A stretch of DNA of 64,000 nt, taken from the NCBI RefSeq assembly GCF_003255815.1, contig NC_037669.1, positions 129,495,215 through 129,559,214 on the forward strand, given 5' to 3'. The translations under genes and the position numbers were made by a program. This DNA is from Theropithecus gelada. Taxonomy: Eukaryota > Chordata > Mammalia > Primates > Cercopithecidae. Shown here piece after piece: positions 23,484-35,752 of the stretch. How positions within the stretch are numbered: the stretch's first letter is position 1; every line of letters begins with the position of its first letter. The notes beneath the pieces were generated by a model. That model did no database searches and had not been told where the DNA came from. It was given only the letters and a program-made list of their open reading frames with translations.

Positions 23484-23641
23484 ATTTTGGAGACAAGATC
23501 TCACATTGTTGCCCAAGCTAGAGTACAGTGGCACAACCAGAGCTCACTACAGCCTTAATTTCCTTGGCTCAAGCAATCTTCCCACCTCAGCCTCCTAAGT
23601 AGCTAGGACTATAGGCACGTGCCACCACACCCAACTAATTT
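23484..23641 (-). mobile_element. Old Alu arm (AluJ/FLAM-like), antisense
   Basis: GGAGACAAGATCTCACATTG, GCCCAAGCTAGAGTACAGTG, CTCAGCCTCCTAAGTAGC and GCCACCACACCCAACTAATT are a diverged antisense Alu arm. One arm only, with many CpG-decay changes. Confidence 0.85.
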
Positions 23642-26299
23642 AATTAAGCTCATTTTTAATTGTGATCTGAGATTTGAAGATGGTATCACAGGAATGGATA
23701 ATGAAGAAGGCTAATAGCACTCCATGTGTCCAATCTGTGGTTAAATGCAGAGGCCTGCATATACCACTCCCACTCAAGGTTGGGTAAAGAGACACAGAAG
23801 AAAACAAAAACATCCAACATAACAATGATTATATGCACAAAAGATACAAGAGAAGACCTTCTCTCATCTATCTTACAAATTTACTTTGTATTTTTTGAAT
23901 AGACAAACACAGCTGTTATGCACTATACAATTGATTTTAAATAAACAGATAACGTTAGACGCAAACATATTATCAGGGTTTGAGCTATCAACTAGAAATT
24001 TTGCTATTTAACATGATGAATATCAGAAACAACTTTCCACTAATAAAATTAGTAACTGGTTCATCTGCGTAAGTGAAGTTAGAATTGTATGTTCATTGTT
24101 GAGGTTAGAGGCATGTAATTTATACTGATTGGATAAAATATTAAAGAAAAATGCTCTATGCCTGCACTACTGAAGTGTAAGAACCCAGCAAGTGATGTAA
24201 TATCTACTTGAGAATTGCTCAACTTTTTATCCAGACCTAGGGTCGACATGATGCCAACTGCAAGTCTAACCAAATCCTGACTCTGGAGCATTGCCTCTTC
24301 CTGCATAAATTGCAATGCATGCTGCTGTAAATCACATAAGGGATTTGAGGGAGACTGAGCTCACATTAAGCCTCCAAAATAAGTCAAAAGTTACTTTTTC
24401 CATCCCTCTACTGGCTAATAAACTTATTTAATAAATGATTCTATGTGAGAAAGATTTCTTCTTGAGAATTTTTTTTTTCCTTATATCCTGATGAAGAGAT
24501 TATTTCTTCTTAAACTTTTTGGTGATTGATTGTTCCACTGAAAAGAACTTAGTTCTATTTTAATTTGTAATACCATAATTTACTATGCTTGCAATATTTA
24601 TATTGAGATATAGTGAATTTCCTTAACCTATTGGAATGCTGAAAAGCAAAACTGGATTAAAATGATATTGTGCTCAAAGTCTCAAGGACCTGGCATTCAA
24701 TCCATCTTCTATCACATTCTAGCTCTGTGATTTTGAGCAATAATTTTAACTTTTCTAAGAATTGCATTGGGATTAATGATTATATACAGTATTCTAAAGC
24801 AAGGCAATTATTTTCAAAATACAGCTTTAAAAAGAAAAATTTCAAGCAGGTAATATAAAAAATGTCCATAAATTGGATGTTCTTATTGGGAGTATATACT
24901 TGCCTCCAGGACATAGTTCACATTCTGTTATAAAACTTTATCAAACCATAATGTGAAGTCAACAAAGGCTATGCATTATTTTAAACAAAATATGGTAATT
25001 TTTGATACATCAATTGAAATTTTCTCTCAGAAACATGAATATAAAATAATTCCTTTCAATAAAAAATTGATGGATTTTATTTTTCAAAAATGTGAAAAGC
25101 TCAAAATCATAGAAATATCTCTCTTCAGAAGTATAAGCAAGTCTTATTATGTCAGAAGCTTTATAAAACCAATATAGCAAATTTAATGTCAAATTTTGTG
25201 CTCGGAGAGAAAGAAGGATGGGTTATTGGCAAAATATCTCTCCCTGATGACATTTTTGGTGCTGTCTAATATCACTGACATAGAAAAAACAATTACTATC
25301 AGTCTTATTCAAGCAGAAATATAGCCTGTAAAATGCTGCATTTCACTCAGTACCAACACAGAAACAGCCACATATTGAGCAATTAAGGTTGAGCTCTCAA
25401 TAGTGTATTAGAAGTCCAGGAGCATCTATCTCTTAAATAGAAACCCTCACATATCAAAATTTTGGATGTCATATAGTCATAGACTTAATATCTAGCAAAA
25501 GGCTTACAGTAATTTTCATTCCATAATTTTCTGGTTGACTTTGATGTGAATATTTGGAATTATCTAATGCAGACACCTTATTTTTGCATTCCTGATGACT
25601 TAAAATTGAGTGTTGGGATTGTTTGGCCTATAGCTCAAGTTATAGAGCTTAGATATGAACAACTTAGAGAATGTCAGCAAACAATGTGCCTCTCACAAAT
25701 ACAAGACAATCATTACAATCATTTATTGCTAAAATACTGAAGAACAAAAATGCTACATATTTCATAGATGTCGATCTACAGTTAAGCTATATAACAAAAC
25801 AATGTTTACAAAGTATTTCTGTAACCTCTAATATTTTGTAATTTTTCTGTGTTATATATTTCATATCCCTGGCGAGCTGCTTGTGAAAGTAATTACCAGC
25901 ATTCTATTTGGTGCTTTACTGAAAGCTAAAAGACAATAGCATCCCAAGATATTTTTAGTACAATGGGAAAAATACTAGAAACCAGTATTTTTAGTACAGT
26001 GGAATAATTGAGAACTGTATTAATACTTTCTCTCAAGTGTCTTTAGTGGAATTTCAACATAATGTATGGTGGCATGGTCTAGAGTGGTGACCGTGAATAA
26101 ATAAGAACAAACATTGAGATTCAAAGGAAATTTAGGAGCTGGAATTTTTAATAAGTGAAGATGAAAGGTAGAGTGGAGTCAAAGGAGATCACATCTGTTG
26201 CTGACTTAAATAACAAGATGGATGATTTTAGAACAAACTCAAAAAGAGAAATCAGCTTAGTCTTCAGAGTTATAACCAGTTTCTATTATGTTAAAAAAA
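23642..26299. other. Unannotated 2.6-kb AT-rich region
   Basis: I see no gene, RNA gene or recognisable interspersed repeat. Open frames of 60-78 codons show no family signature. This is one of the longest stretches without a named repeat in the window and the best place to look for ancient or conserved non-coding sequence. Confidence 0.5.
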
Positions 26300-26388
26300 A
26301 TCATATGTAACAAACCTGCACGTTATGCACATGTACCCTACAACTTAAAGTATAATAATAATAAATAAATTTAAAAAAGAAAAAAAAA
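26300..26388 (+). mobile_element. Very short L1PA 3' end
   Basis: Only the last ~60 bases of the L1 3'UTR are present (ATGTAACAAACCTGCACG to ACTTAAAGTATAATAATAAT), plus an A-rich tail. AAAAAAAATC sits at the left edge and again after the tail, a possible target duplication. Confidence 0.88.
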
Positions 26389-27444
26389 TCTGAAGTTAAG
26401 ATTATTAAGTCAAAGAATTGAAAGCACAAAGCTTTGTTTGAGTGGATCATAGGCAGTTCTCAGAAAATGGAGAAAAAGATAATGCAGAGAATGGAGAAAA
26501 AGATAATGCATCTAAGGTCTTCAGTGAGTTAGAAGGGGCAACAAGAAGCTGGCTATTAGCCACATGTCCCAAATAAATGCATTTTTTATTTGTTTATTTG
26601 CTTTTTGTGTGTGGTTTTTTTTTTTTTTTTTTTTTTCATAGAACCTGAATGATCTAAAAGCATCATTAGTACTGGCTGCATTCCATCCACCATGCCAGCA
26701 TAAGCAGCAATCCTTAATAAGGCAACACAGAAAGGTGAGTTTTGTTTAATACTAAGAAGGGGAGAAAACTTTGGAAAGAGTTGAGACTATAGCTGCTTTT
26801 TGTTTGGTTTGTAACACAGTACAAAGTTCCAGAGGAAAGACAATTCTTAGAAGGATGAAAGCAATGGGAGTTGATATAAGAGAAAGTAATACAAAAGGCA
26901 ATGTAAATAGCAAGAGTATTGGTGGGAAGAGCTTCAGAATGGCTGATATTTTTGTCATGGTGGAAGTCAACTTGGGATACGTTAAGGGGTGAATTGAGTT
27001 GCATTTAAGACTTTGAGGTGTTAGTCTCAATACTTCTTTCCTCTTCTAGTCATTCATGTATATTCCTGCAAAAAAAAAACTAGCCACAATTTGTGTGTGA
27101 AATGAATATCACTCCTACCTTTTAACCTGTAAATTGTGTGAATAAGGGCCTAGAGCCATTTGGTTGTGCTCCTATTTTTCTGAGCACAGATCCTAGCACG
27201 TAGTACATTTGTGTCGTAATCAGTGAATTTAGCTACAAGATCTAGATTTGTTTTCTTGTCTGGACTTGAATGAAAAAGGATTTTAATAAGATACATATAA
27301 CATTAGTCCACGGGATAGATATGAGACTGTACCAGAGAGGGAAAGAGTAAAGATTAGTCAGACACTAACAGAAGTTTTATTCAGTGTATTTTCTTCTTGA
27401 TTTTATTTTGTGCAAAACTTTTATTTAGTGACTACGTATAACTT
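26389..27444. other. Unannotated; poly-T at 26611-26635
   Basis: No gene supported. It contains a 20-base-class tandem phrase (GAGAATGGAGAAAAAGATAATGCA occurring twice near 26465-26512) and a ~25-nt poly-T. Overlapping 70-96-codon frames on both strands at 26714-27030 have no recognisable similarity and look like chance. Confidence 0.5.
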
Positions 27445-27565
27445 TTATAAGCCTCATGAAGGCGAGGATGTTTGTTTTGTTCTCTAATAGTTCCCCAGCA
27501 TCTAGGCAGGTACCTAGTATATGGTAGACACTAAATGTATTTGTCAAATGAATAATTGAACCCAT
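27445..27565 (+). mobile_element. L2 3'-end fragment, sense
   Basis: TAAGCCTCATGAAGGCGAGG, GTTCCCCAGCATCTAGGCAG and GTAGACACTAAATGTATTTG follow the conserved L2 3' terminus (stop-adjacent TAAGCTCCATGAGGGCAGGG to TCAATAAATATTTG). Confidence 0.75.
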
Positions 27566-28565
27566 TAACATTTCTAAATAAATCAATACCCATATCATGT
27601 GTTCTTCATTGAATGAGAATATTATTTGGGGATAATGATGCTTCACAACATTTTCAACAGATCTATTTCAGCCACTCTAAAACTCATGTTTGTCGTGTAA
27701 AACATATTTTTATGAGTACAATTTACTTATGCTAGAAGCATCATATTCAAGAGGATAAAGTAGTATTCTGAGAAATGTGGTGAGGGATTTGTGTATTTAT
27801 TTCTCAATATATTTCTTACAATAATCTCCACTACCTTCAGGGAATAACTTTACTTCCTATTTAATTTCAGGTGTTGCAACTGCCTTAAGATTTTTATAAA
27901 TTATGTATAACATGATATAGAGCTAAGAGTTATGGTTTCTATTCTTTATCAGGTACAAATTTTGTTTTAAATTAAACATGTAGCAGATTTATGGTTGAAT
28001 TTACCATCTTGCTGTGGTTACACAACATTTGTCAAAGGAGGGTTTCAACTAACAGCTTTGAAAAATATCAAATTATTTAATAGACTATCTAGAATGATAT
28101 TATGGCATTCATCAATTAAATTCCAAGAATAATCAAATATGAAAACTATAATTAAAAATTACTTCTCTACACTGCAAATTAAATTACTTTCCTTACAGCT
28201 AAACCTTCAGTGGAAGAGAATTTGTATTCTCTTGTATTCCTAAAGTGCAATTCTCAGCTCTTTTTTATTCTGTTAGATTGTAACTAGGCTTGAAAATCTG
28301 AAATTTTTTAATTTATATTTTTTCCTGTGTAGCAAGAGAACAACAAGTAACCTGTGATTTTTTTTTCTTAACTATGTCATGTTGTTATAAAATTAGTTGA
28401 AGAAATTGTACTGTTATATAAGAATTGAATTTGTTTCATTTCTAATCTCTGAAATTTGTTTTTTTTGTTGTTGTTATTTGTTTGTTTGTTTTGCTTCTTA
28501 AAGAGGGTAGGGCTATAACTTCATTATTACACACAAAGAGATTTTTTTAATTTTTTTTTTTTTTT
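27566..28565. other. Unannotated; T-rich/(TTTG)n near 28458-28495
   Basis: No gene or confident repeat apart from a T/TTG-rich run and a poly-T (about 28548-28565) immediately before the L1PA. Confidence 0.5.
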
Positions 28566-29057
28566 AAATTCCTGGACACCTACACCCTCCTAAGTCTAAA
28601 CCAGGAAGAAGTTGAATTCCTGAATAGGCCAATAAAAAGTTCTGAAATTGAGGCAGTAATTAAAGGCCTAACAACCACAAAAAGTCTAGGACAAGATGGA
28701 TTCACGGCCAAATCCTACCAGAGGTACAAAGAGGAGCTGGTAGCATTCCTTCTGAAACTATTCTAAACAATAGAAAATAAAAGGAACTCTTCCCTAACTC
28801 ATTTTGAGTCCAGCGTCATCCTGATACCAAAATCTGGCAGAGACACAACAAAAAAAGAAAATTTCTGACCAATACCCCTGATGAACATCTATATGAAAAT
28901 TCTCAGTCAAATACTGGCAAACCAAATCCAGCAGAATGTCAAAAAGCTCATCAACCAGGATCACGTCAGCTTCATCACTGGGATGCAAGACTCATTCAAC
29001 ATATGCAAGTAAATAAATGTAGTCCATCACACAAACAGAATCAATGACAAAAACTAG

Positions 29058-29321
29058 ATGATTATCTCAATAGATGCAGAAAAGGCCTTCAATAAAATTC
29101 AACACCCCTTCATGCTGAAAACACTCAATAAACTAGCTATTCATGGAACATATCTCAAAATAGTAAGAGTTGTTTATGACAAACCCATAGCAAAGATTAT
29201 ACTGAATGGGCAAAAGCTGGAAGCACTCCGTTGGAAAACTGGCACAAGACAAGGATGCCCTCTCTCACCACTCCTACTCAACACAGTATTGGAAGTTCTG
29301 GCCAGGACAATCAGGCAATAG
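29058..29321 (+). pseudogene. L1 ORF2 reverse-transcriptase fragment
   Basis: An 87-codon frame contains the RT palm motif region IISIDAEKAFNKIQHPFML and TGTRQGCPLSPLL, characteristic of LINE-1 reverse transcriptase. The family usually has DKIQ; here it is NKIQ. The catalytic FADD motif lies downstream, outside this frame, encoded at about 29375-29389 (TTTGCAGATGACATG). The full RT needs upstream finger and downstream thumb segments that are interrupted by stops, so no active enzyme is encoded. Confidence 0.93.
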
Positions 29322-29599
29322 AAAGAAATAAAGCATATTCAAATAGGAAGAGAGGAAGTCACATTGTCTCTATTTGCAGATGACATGATTGTATATTTAG
29401 AAAACTCTATTGTCTCAGCCCAAAACCTTCTTAAGCTGATAAGCAACTTCAGCAAATTCTCAGGATACAAAATCAATGTGCAAAAAGCACAAGCATTCCT
29501 ATACACCAATAATAGACAGAGAGCCAAATCATGAGTGAACTCCCATTCACAATTGCTACACAGATAATAAAAGTCCTAGGAATATAACTTATAAGGGAT

Positions 29600-30488
29600 G
29601 TGAAGGAACTCTTCAAAGAGAACTACAAACCACTGCTCAAGAAAATTAGAGAGGACAAAAACAAATGGAAAAACATTCCATGCTCATGGATAGGAAGGAT
29701 CAATATCATAAAAATGGCCATACTATTCAAAGTAATTTATAGATTCAATGCTATCCCCATCAAGCTACCATTGACTTTCTTCACAGAATTAGATAAACTA
29801 CTTTAAATTTAATATGAAACCAAAAAATGTCCATATGGCCAAGACAATCCTAAGAAAAAAGAACAAAGCTGGAGGCATCATGCTACCTGACTTCAAGCTA
29901 TACTACAAAGCTACAGTAACCAAAACAGCATTGTACTGGTACCAAAACAGATATACAGACCAATGGAACAGGACACATGTCTCAGAAATAACACCACACA
30001 TCTACAAACATCTGATCTTTGACAAACTTGACAAAAACAAGCAATGGGGAAAGGATTCCCTGTTTAATATATGGTGCTGGGAAAAACAGCAAGCCATATG
30101 TGGAAAACTAAAACTCTACCCTTTCCTTACATCTTATACAAAAATTAACTCAAGATGTATTAAAGGCATAAATGTAAGACCGAAAACCATGAACACCCTA
30201 GAAGAAAACCTAGGCAATACCATTCAGGACATAGGCATGGACAAAGACTTCGTGACTAAAACACCAAAAGCAATGGCAACAAAAGCCAAAATTAACAAAT
30301 GGGAAGTAATTAAACTAAAGAGCTTCTGCACAGCAAAAGAAACTGTCATTAGACTGAACAGGCAACCTAGAGAATGGGAGAAAATTTTTGCAATGTATCC
30401 ATCTGGCAAAGGGCTAATATCCAGAATCTACAAAGAATGTAAACAAATTTACAAGAAAAAAACAACTACCCCATCAAAAAGTGGGTGA
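29600..30488 (+). pseudogene. L1 ORF2 C-terminal fragments (longest open frame of the window)
   Basis: A 68-codon piece (29600-29806) covers KELFKENYKPLLKKIREDKN to KVIYRFNAIPIKLPL. A frameshift and stop near 29806 separate it from a 224-codon piece (29814-30488) that starts at KNVHMAKTILRKKNKAGGI and ends after the KGLISRIYKECKQIYKKK segment. The downstream Cys-rich segment (GETGALLYCWWECKLVQP-type) is encoded to about 30760 but in broken frames. In the live family this region follows RT and is needed for retrotransposition; here it is a relic. Confidence 0.93.
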
Positions 30489-31561
30489 AGGATATGAACA
30501 GACATTTCTCAAAAGAAGACATTTATGCAGCAACAAACATGAAAGAAAGTTCATCACCACTGGTCATTAGAAATATGCAAATCGAAAACACAATGAGAAA
30601 CCATCTCATGCCAGTTAGTATGGTGATCATTAACAAGTCAGGAAACAACAGATTCTAGAGACGATGTGGAGAAACAGGAGCTCTTTTATACTGTTGGTGG
30701 GAGTGTAAATTAGTTCAACCATTGTGGAAGACAGTGTGGTGATTCCTCAAGGATCTAGAACTGGAAATATCATTTGACCCAGCAATCCCATTACTGGGTA
30801 TATACCCAAAGGATTATAAATCATTCTACTGTAAAGACACATGCACATATATGTTTATTGTGGCACAATTTACAATAGAAAAGACATGTAACCAACCTGA
30901 ATGCCCATCAATGATAGACTGGATAAGTAAATGTGGCCCATATACACCATGGAATACTATGTGGCCATAAAAAAGGATGAGTTCACGTCCTTTACAAGGA
31001 CATGGATGAAGCTGGAAACCATCATTCTCAGCAAACTAACACAAGAACAGAAAACCAAACACCACATATTCTCACTCATAGATGGGAGTTGAACAATGAG
31101 AACACATGGACACAGGGAGGGAAACATCACACCCCAGGGTCTGTTGGGGGGCGGAGAGCTAGGGGAGGGTAAATATCTAATGTAGATGATGGGTTGATGG
31201 GGGCAGCAAATCACCATGGCACATGTATACCTATGTAACAAACCTGCACGTTCTGCACATGTACCCCAGAACTTAAAGTATGATAAATAAATAAATACAT
31301 ACATATAAATAAATAAATACCTACTCCATAAGTAATAAATTTTAATCTTTCAAAATGCCTCCTCCAAGGAAAAAAAAGTACATCATTGGAATACTTTCTC
31401 TTCTCTATTTTCTTAAATATATAACATTTTACATTCCTACCTTTTCTTTACTGTATAGTACCTAAATCCTTATCTTTTTTTGGAAAACACAATTTAAAGA
31501 AATTCTTTGTTCCTCTGTTTAGATAAGATCTTATCTTATCTATCACTCCAACTTTCACTAA

Positions 31562-31599
31562 TATATATGTGTGTGTGTGTGTATATATATACATATATC
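31562..31599. repeat. (TG)n/(TA)n microsatellite
   Basis: TATATATGTGTGTGTGTGTG followed by TATATATATACATATAT, a mixed dinucleotide repeat. Confidence 0.9.
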
Positions 31600-32325
31600 T
31601 CAAATTCATCCTCTTTTCTGTCAACTGTCATCATTATATCACCTCTAGATTATAGAAATAGCTTCCTAATGTGTTTCCCTGATTGACTTATAATCCAGAG
31701 TTAATTCTCTAAACAGCAATCAAGGTAATATTTTAAAAGTATAAAACAATAATTTATTTCCCTGTTTAAAAACTTTAATGCTCTCTAAATAAAAGCCAAA
31801 CGTTAAGACCTAGCCTACAATGTTTATCGTGATGGTCTCTGACCTCATTTCCAACTTCATTTCATAATAGAGACCTTACCTCTATCTCCTCCATCATGTA
31901 TACCTTTCCTAACTTCTTCTCTATTTTCCATAAGAAACGTCAAGTGTTTTCTCATCTTACTGCCTTAATAACTGGAGGAGCTCAGCTCAGATGTCGTATT
32001 TCAGATGTCATATTTCAGCTCAGATGTCATATTTCAGAGGATGCTTTAATGATCATCTTCTACAAAATAATCTTTCTTATTAACTTCATGTTAAGCATTG
32101 TCAGGAGTTATCTTGTTTATGTTTTATGTATATATGATCACTTTTCCTTTTACTAAATGTAAGTTCAATTAAACCATGGATCTTACAAACCTGGTTCAAA
32201 TATATATATATTATGTTAGGCACTGTGTATGATAGCCATTTATCAAATAAATGGTAGACACTAGCATAGTGCTAAAGTATAGTAGACCCTATGTAAATGC
32301 TTCCTAAATAAAGGAATGAATTTAT
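31600..32325 (+). mobile_element. L2 LINE 3' fragment, sense
   Basis: The order of phrases fits the L2 ORF2 C-terminal and 3' region: GAAATAGCTTCCTAATGTG near 31656, CAGCAATCAAGGTAATATTTTAAA near 31715, TAAAAGCCAAACGTTAAGACC near 31791, GGTCTCTGACCTCATTTCC near 31834, and TAGGCACTGTGTATGATAG near 32216. Very old and strongly diverged. It contains the local triplication listed next. Confidence 0.75.
31975..32040. repeat. Local triplication of a CAGATGTC(G/A)TATTT unit
   Basis: The unit TCAGATGTCATATTTCAG occurs three times, with spacing of about 17 and 22 bases and some copies extended by AGCT. It looks like slippage within the L2 fragment. Confidence 0.85.
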
Positions 32326-32647
32326 AAGGAAATGGACAAATTATTAAAATAATGAATAAATCATGTTCATCCATATCAGTAAAGGAAATAATCTCTGTTT
32401 TAGTCTTTATTCAATGGAGAAGCCATATTAGTACAAGGGGAAAAAAATACCATAAATTGAACTACTCAATCCTCACATATTTCTTTTTTCTTAAACCTCA
32501 TTAGTGACCTTCTTTTAAATCTACACACAAATCTATGGAAGCCATTTTTCTTTAAATATTGATGGTACTAAGATAGACAGAGTATTGGTGACTTTAGCTT
32601 CAGAAATTTAATAAAAACCATCTCTCTGAGCCCTGGTGGAGTCATTT
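32326..32647. other. Unannotated stretch
   Basis: I see no gene or recognisable repeat between the L2 fragment and the AluY. Confidence 0.5.
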
Positions 32648-32664
32648 AAAAAATATGTAAAGCG

Positions 32665-32955
32665 GCCGGGCGCGGTGGCTCAAGCCTGTAATCCCAGCAC
32701 TTTGGGAGGCCGAGACGGGCGGATCACGAGGTCAGGAGATCGAGACCATCCTGGCTAACACAGTGAAACCCCGTCTCTACTAAAAATACAAAAACTTAGC
32801 CGGGCGAGGTGGCAGGCGCCTGTAGTCCCAGCTACTCGGGAGGCTGAGGCAGGAGAATGGCGTGAACCCGGGAGGCGGAGCTTGCAGTGAGCTGAGATCC
32901 GGCCACTGCACTCCAGCCTGGGTGACAGAGCCAGACTCCGTCTCAAAAAAAAAAA
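32665..32955 (+). mobile_element. AluY (Old World monkey type) with perfect duplication
   Basis: Near-consensus AluY. The flank AAAAAATATGTAAAGCG (32648-32664) is repeated exactly at 32956-32972 after the A-tail. This is a young insertion. Confidence 0.98.
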
Positions 32956-32972
32956 AAAAAATATGTAAAGCG

Positions 32973-33584
32973 ACCTGTATCACCTGTGTAAGGTGCCTTC
33001 TGACCATCAAAGTACCTTAGTAGACCTATGCATGTATGTTTCTACAGTAGCTTATTCCAGCAACCAAGAATTTAAAATTATTTGACATCCCCAAGCTCAA
33101 TGACAGAAAAAAAAATCAAGTGTTTCCAAAGAAAGAATAGGCATAGCGTTTGCCAGCTCCTTCAGATACTTCTCTGTTTAGTCAGATAAAGTCTCAATGC
33201 TAGTTTTATTTTATCCAGATCCTACCTTTTTGGGATTTTGGAAAAACAAAGGTAGACTAGATCTTTATTCTATAAAGGTAACATTTTCTCCTTCTGCTCT
33301 TAATTTCCATTTCTGGTTAGCAAAAAGAAGGTACTAACATCTGTTCAGAATTGCATATTTTGATGATGCAATTACCAAAATTTTTATAACTTAGTGTTCT
33401 GTTCTGATTGGCTGTAATAGAACAGCAACTGCACAGATACAATGTTTGTGTCAAATTAAATATTTTTCAATGAATTGCCAAGCATCCACTTGTATGTACA
33501 CACAACAAAGTAGCTACTTATTACCATGAAAATGTGTAAACTTAACCTTTTGAACCATTCAGACAATTTTTTTACTTTAAAAAA
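32973..33584. other. Unannotated stretch
   Basis: No gene or confident repeat seen. Confidence 0.5.
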
Positions 33585-35752
33585 AAGATTGCCCCATTTA
33601 GCTTTCTATATTTTATCTCCAGTAATATTCCTTTTAAGTTGGATTCCTAGGTATTTTATTCGCTTTGAAGCAATTGTGAATGGGAGTTCACTCATGATTT
33701 GGCGCTCTGTTTGTCTGTTATTGGTGTATAAGAATGCGTGTGATTTTTGTACATTGATTTTGTATCCTGAGACTTTGCTGAAGTTGGTTATCAGCTTAAG
33801 GAGATTATGGGCTGAGACGATGGGGTTTTCTTTTTTTCTTTTTTTTTTTTTTAAATTTATTTATTATTATTATACTTTAAGTTGTAGGGTACATGTGCAT
33901 CTAAATATACAAGCTTGTCATCTGCGAACAGGGACAATTTGGTTTCCTCTTTTCCTAACTGAATACCCTTTATTTCTTTCTCCTGCCTGGTTGCCCTGGC
34001 CAGAACTTCCAACACTATGTTGAATAGGAGTGGTGAGAGATGGTATCACTGTCTTGTGCCAGGTTTCAAAGGGAATGTTTCCAGTTTTTGCCCATTCAAT
34101 ATGATATTGGCTGTGGGTTTGCAATAAATAGCTCTTATTGTTTTGAGATACATCCCATCAATACCTAATTTATTGAGAGTTTTTAGCATGAAGGGCTGTT
34201 GAATTTTGTCAAAGGCTTTTTCTGCATCCATTGAGATAATCATGTGGTTTTTGTCTTTGGTTCTGTTTATGTGCTGGATTACGTTTACTGATTTCCATAT
34301 GTTGAACCAGCATTGCATCCCAGGAATGAAGCCCACTTGATCATGGTGGATAAGCATTTTGATGTGCTGCTGTATTCAGTTAGCCAGTATTTTATGAAGG
34401 ATTTTTGCATCAATGTTCATCAGGGATATCGGTCTAAAATTCTCTTTTTTTGTTGTGTCTCTGCAAGGATTTGGCATCATGATGATGTTGGCCTCATAAA
34501 ATGAGTTAAGGAGGGTTTTCTCTTTTTTTATTGATTGTAATAGTTTCAGAAGGAATGGTACCAGCTCCTCCTTGTACCTCTGGTAGAATTTGACTGTGAA
34601 TCCATTTGGTCCTGGACTTTTGTTGGTTGGTAGGCTATTAACTATTGCCTCAATTTCAGGGCCTGCTATTGGTCTATTCAGGGATTCAACTTCTTCCTGG
34701 TTTAGTCTTGGGAGGGTGTATGTGTCCAGGAATTTATCCATTTCTTCTAGATTTTCTAGTTTATTTGTGTAGTGTTGTTTATAATTTTCTCTGATGGTAG
34801 TTTGTATTTCTGTGGGATCGGTGGTGATAATCCCTGTACCATTTTTTATTGTGTCTACTTTATTCTTCTGTCTTTTCTTCTTTATTAGTCTTGCTAGTTG
34901 TCTATTAGTTTTGTTGATCTTTTAAAAAAACCAGCCCCGGATTCATTGATTTTTCAAGGAGTTTTTTATGTCTCTCTCTCCTTCAGTTGTGCTCTGATCT
35001 TAGTTATTTCTTGCCTTCTGCTAGCTTTTGAATGTGTTTGCTCTTGCTTCTCTAGTTCTTTTAATTGTGATGTTAGGGTGTCAATTTTACATCTTTCTTG
35101 TTTTCTCTTGTGGGCATTTAGTGCTATAAATTTCCCTCTACATACTGCTTTAAATGTGTCCCAGAGATTCTGGTGTGTTGTATCTTTGTTCTCACTGGTT
35201 TCAAAGAACATCTTTATTTCTGCCTTCATTTTGTTATGTACCCAGTAGTCATTCAGGAACAGGTTGCTCCGTTTCCATGTAGTTGAGTGGTTTTGAGTGA
35301 GTTTCTTAATCCTGAGTTCTAGTTTGATTGCACTGTGGTCTAAGAGACAGTTTGCTATAATTTCTGTTCTTTTACATTTGCCGAGGAGTGCTTTACTTCC
35401 AACTGTTTGGTCAATTTTGGAATAAGTGTGATGTGGTGCTGAGAAGAATGTATATTCTGATGATTTGGGGTGAAGAGTTCTGTAGATGTCTATTAGGTCA
35501 GCTCAGTGCAGAGCTGAGTTCTATTCCTGGATATCCTTTTTAACTTTCTGTCTTGTTTATCTGCCTAATGTTGACAGTGGGGTGTTAAAGTCTCCCATTA
35601 TTACTGTGTGAAAGTCTAAGTCTCTTTGTAGGTCTCTAAGGACTTGCTTTATGAATCTGGTTGAACCTGTATTAGGTGCATATATATTTAGGGTAGTTAG
35701 CTCTCCTTGTTGAATTAATCCCTTTACCATTATGTAATGGCCTTCTTTTTCC
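33585..35752 (-). mobile_element. L1PA twin-primed insertion: inverted 5' segment
   Basis: ORF2 in antisense. It runs from about the IKYLGIQLT region at the left edge back to about residue 110 at the right edge (minus-strand frame 35557-35754, ending in VIMGDFNTPLSTL, endonuclease domain). Minus-strand frames at 34376-34741 (PTNKSPGPNGFTVKFYQRYK) and 34046-34357 (MIISMDAEKAFDKIQQPFML, RT palm) are clear L1 ORF2. The orientation flips at 35752/35753. A 70-bp L1 3' scrap is inserted at 33831-33900. There is no intact frame across the domain. Confidence 0.93.
33831..33900 (-). mobile_element. ~70-bp L1 3' end nested in the inverted L1PA
   Basis: The antisense ORF2 text breaks after GATGGGGTTTTC and resumes at CTAAATATAC. 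Between them lie a ~22-nt T-run, AT-rich tail sequence (TTATTATTATTATACTTTAAG) and the last bases of the L1 3'UTR up to ACATGTGCAT. At most 3 bp of target duplication is visible, unusually short for an L1 event. Confidence 0.85.

Larger units (their letters stand above)
28566..31305 (+). mobile_element. 5'-truncated L1PA, sense (~2.7 kb)
   Basis: It starts within ORF2 at AAATTCCTGGACACCTACAC and runs through RT, the C-terminal domain and the 3'UTR to an A/AAT-rich tail ending about 31320. The start directly follows a T-run. The ORF2 frame is broken by several stops and shifts (entries below). No 5'UTR or ORF1 is present, so it is a dead copy. I could not identify the target duplication with confidence. 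Confidence 0.95.

Noticed and set aside
26714..27030. Overlapping 70-96-codon frames on both strands
   Set aside because: No domain, signal or repeat pattern. Overlap on opposite strands and neighbours of similar length suggest chance.
29814..30488. 224-codon open frame as a possible gene
   Set aside because: The sequence is LINE-1 ORF2 C-terminal region inside a truncated L1PA, and the upstream frame is broken.
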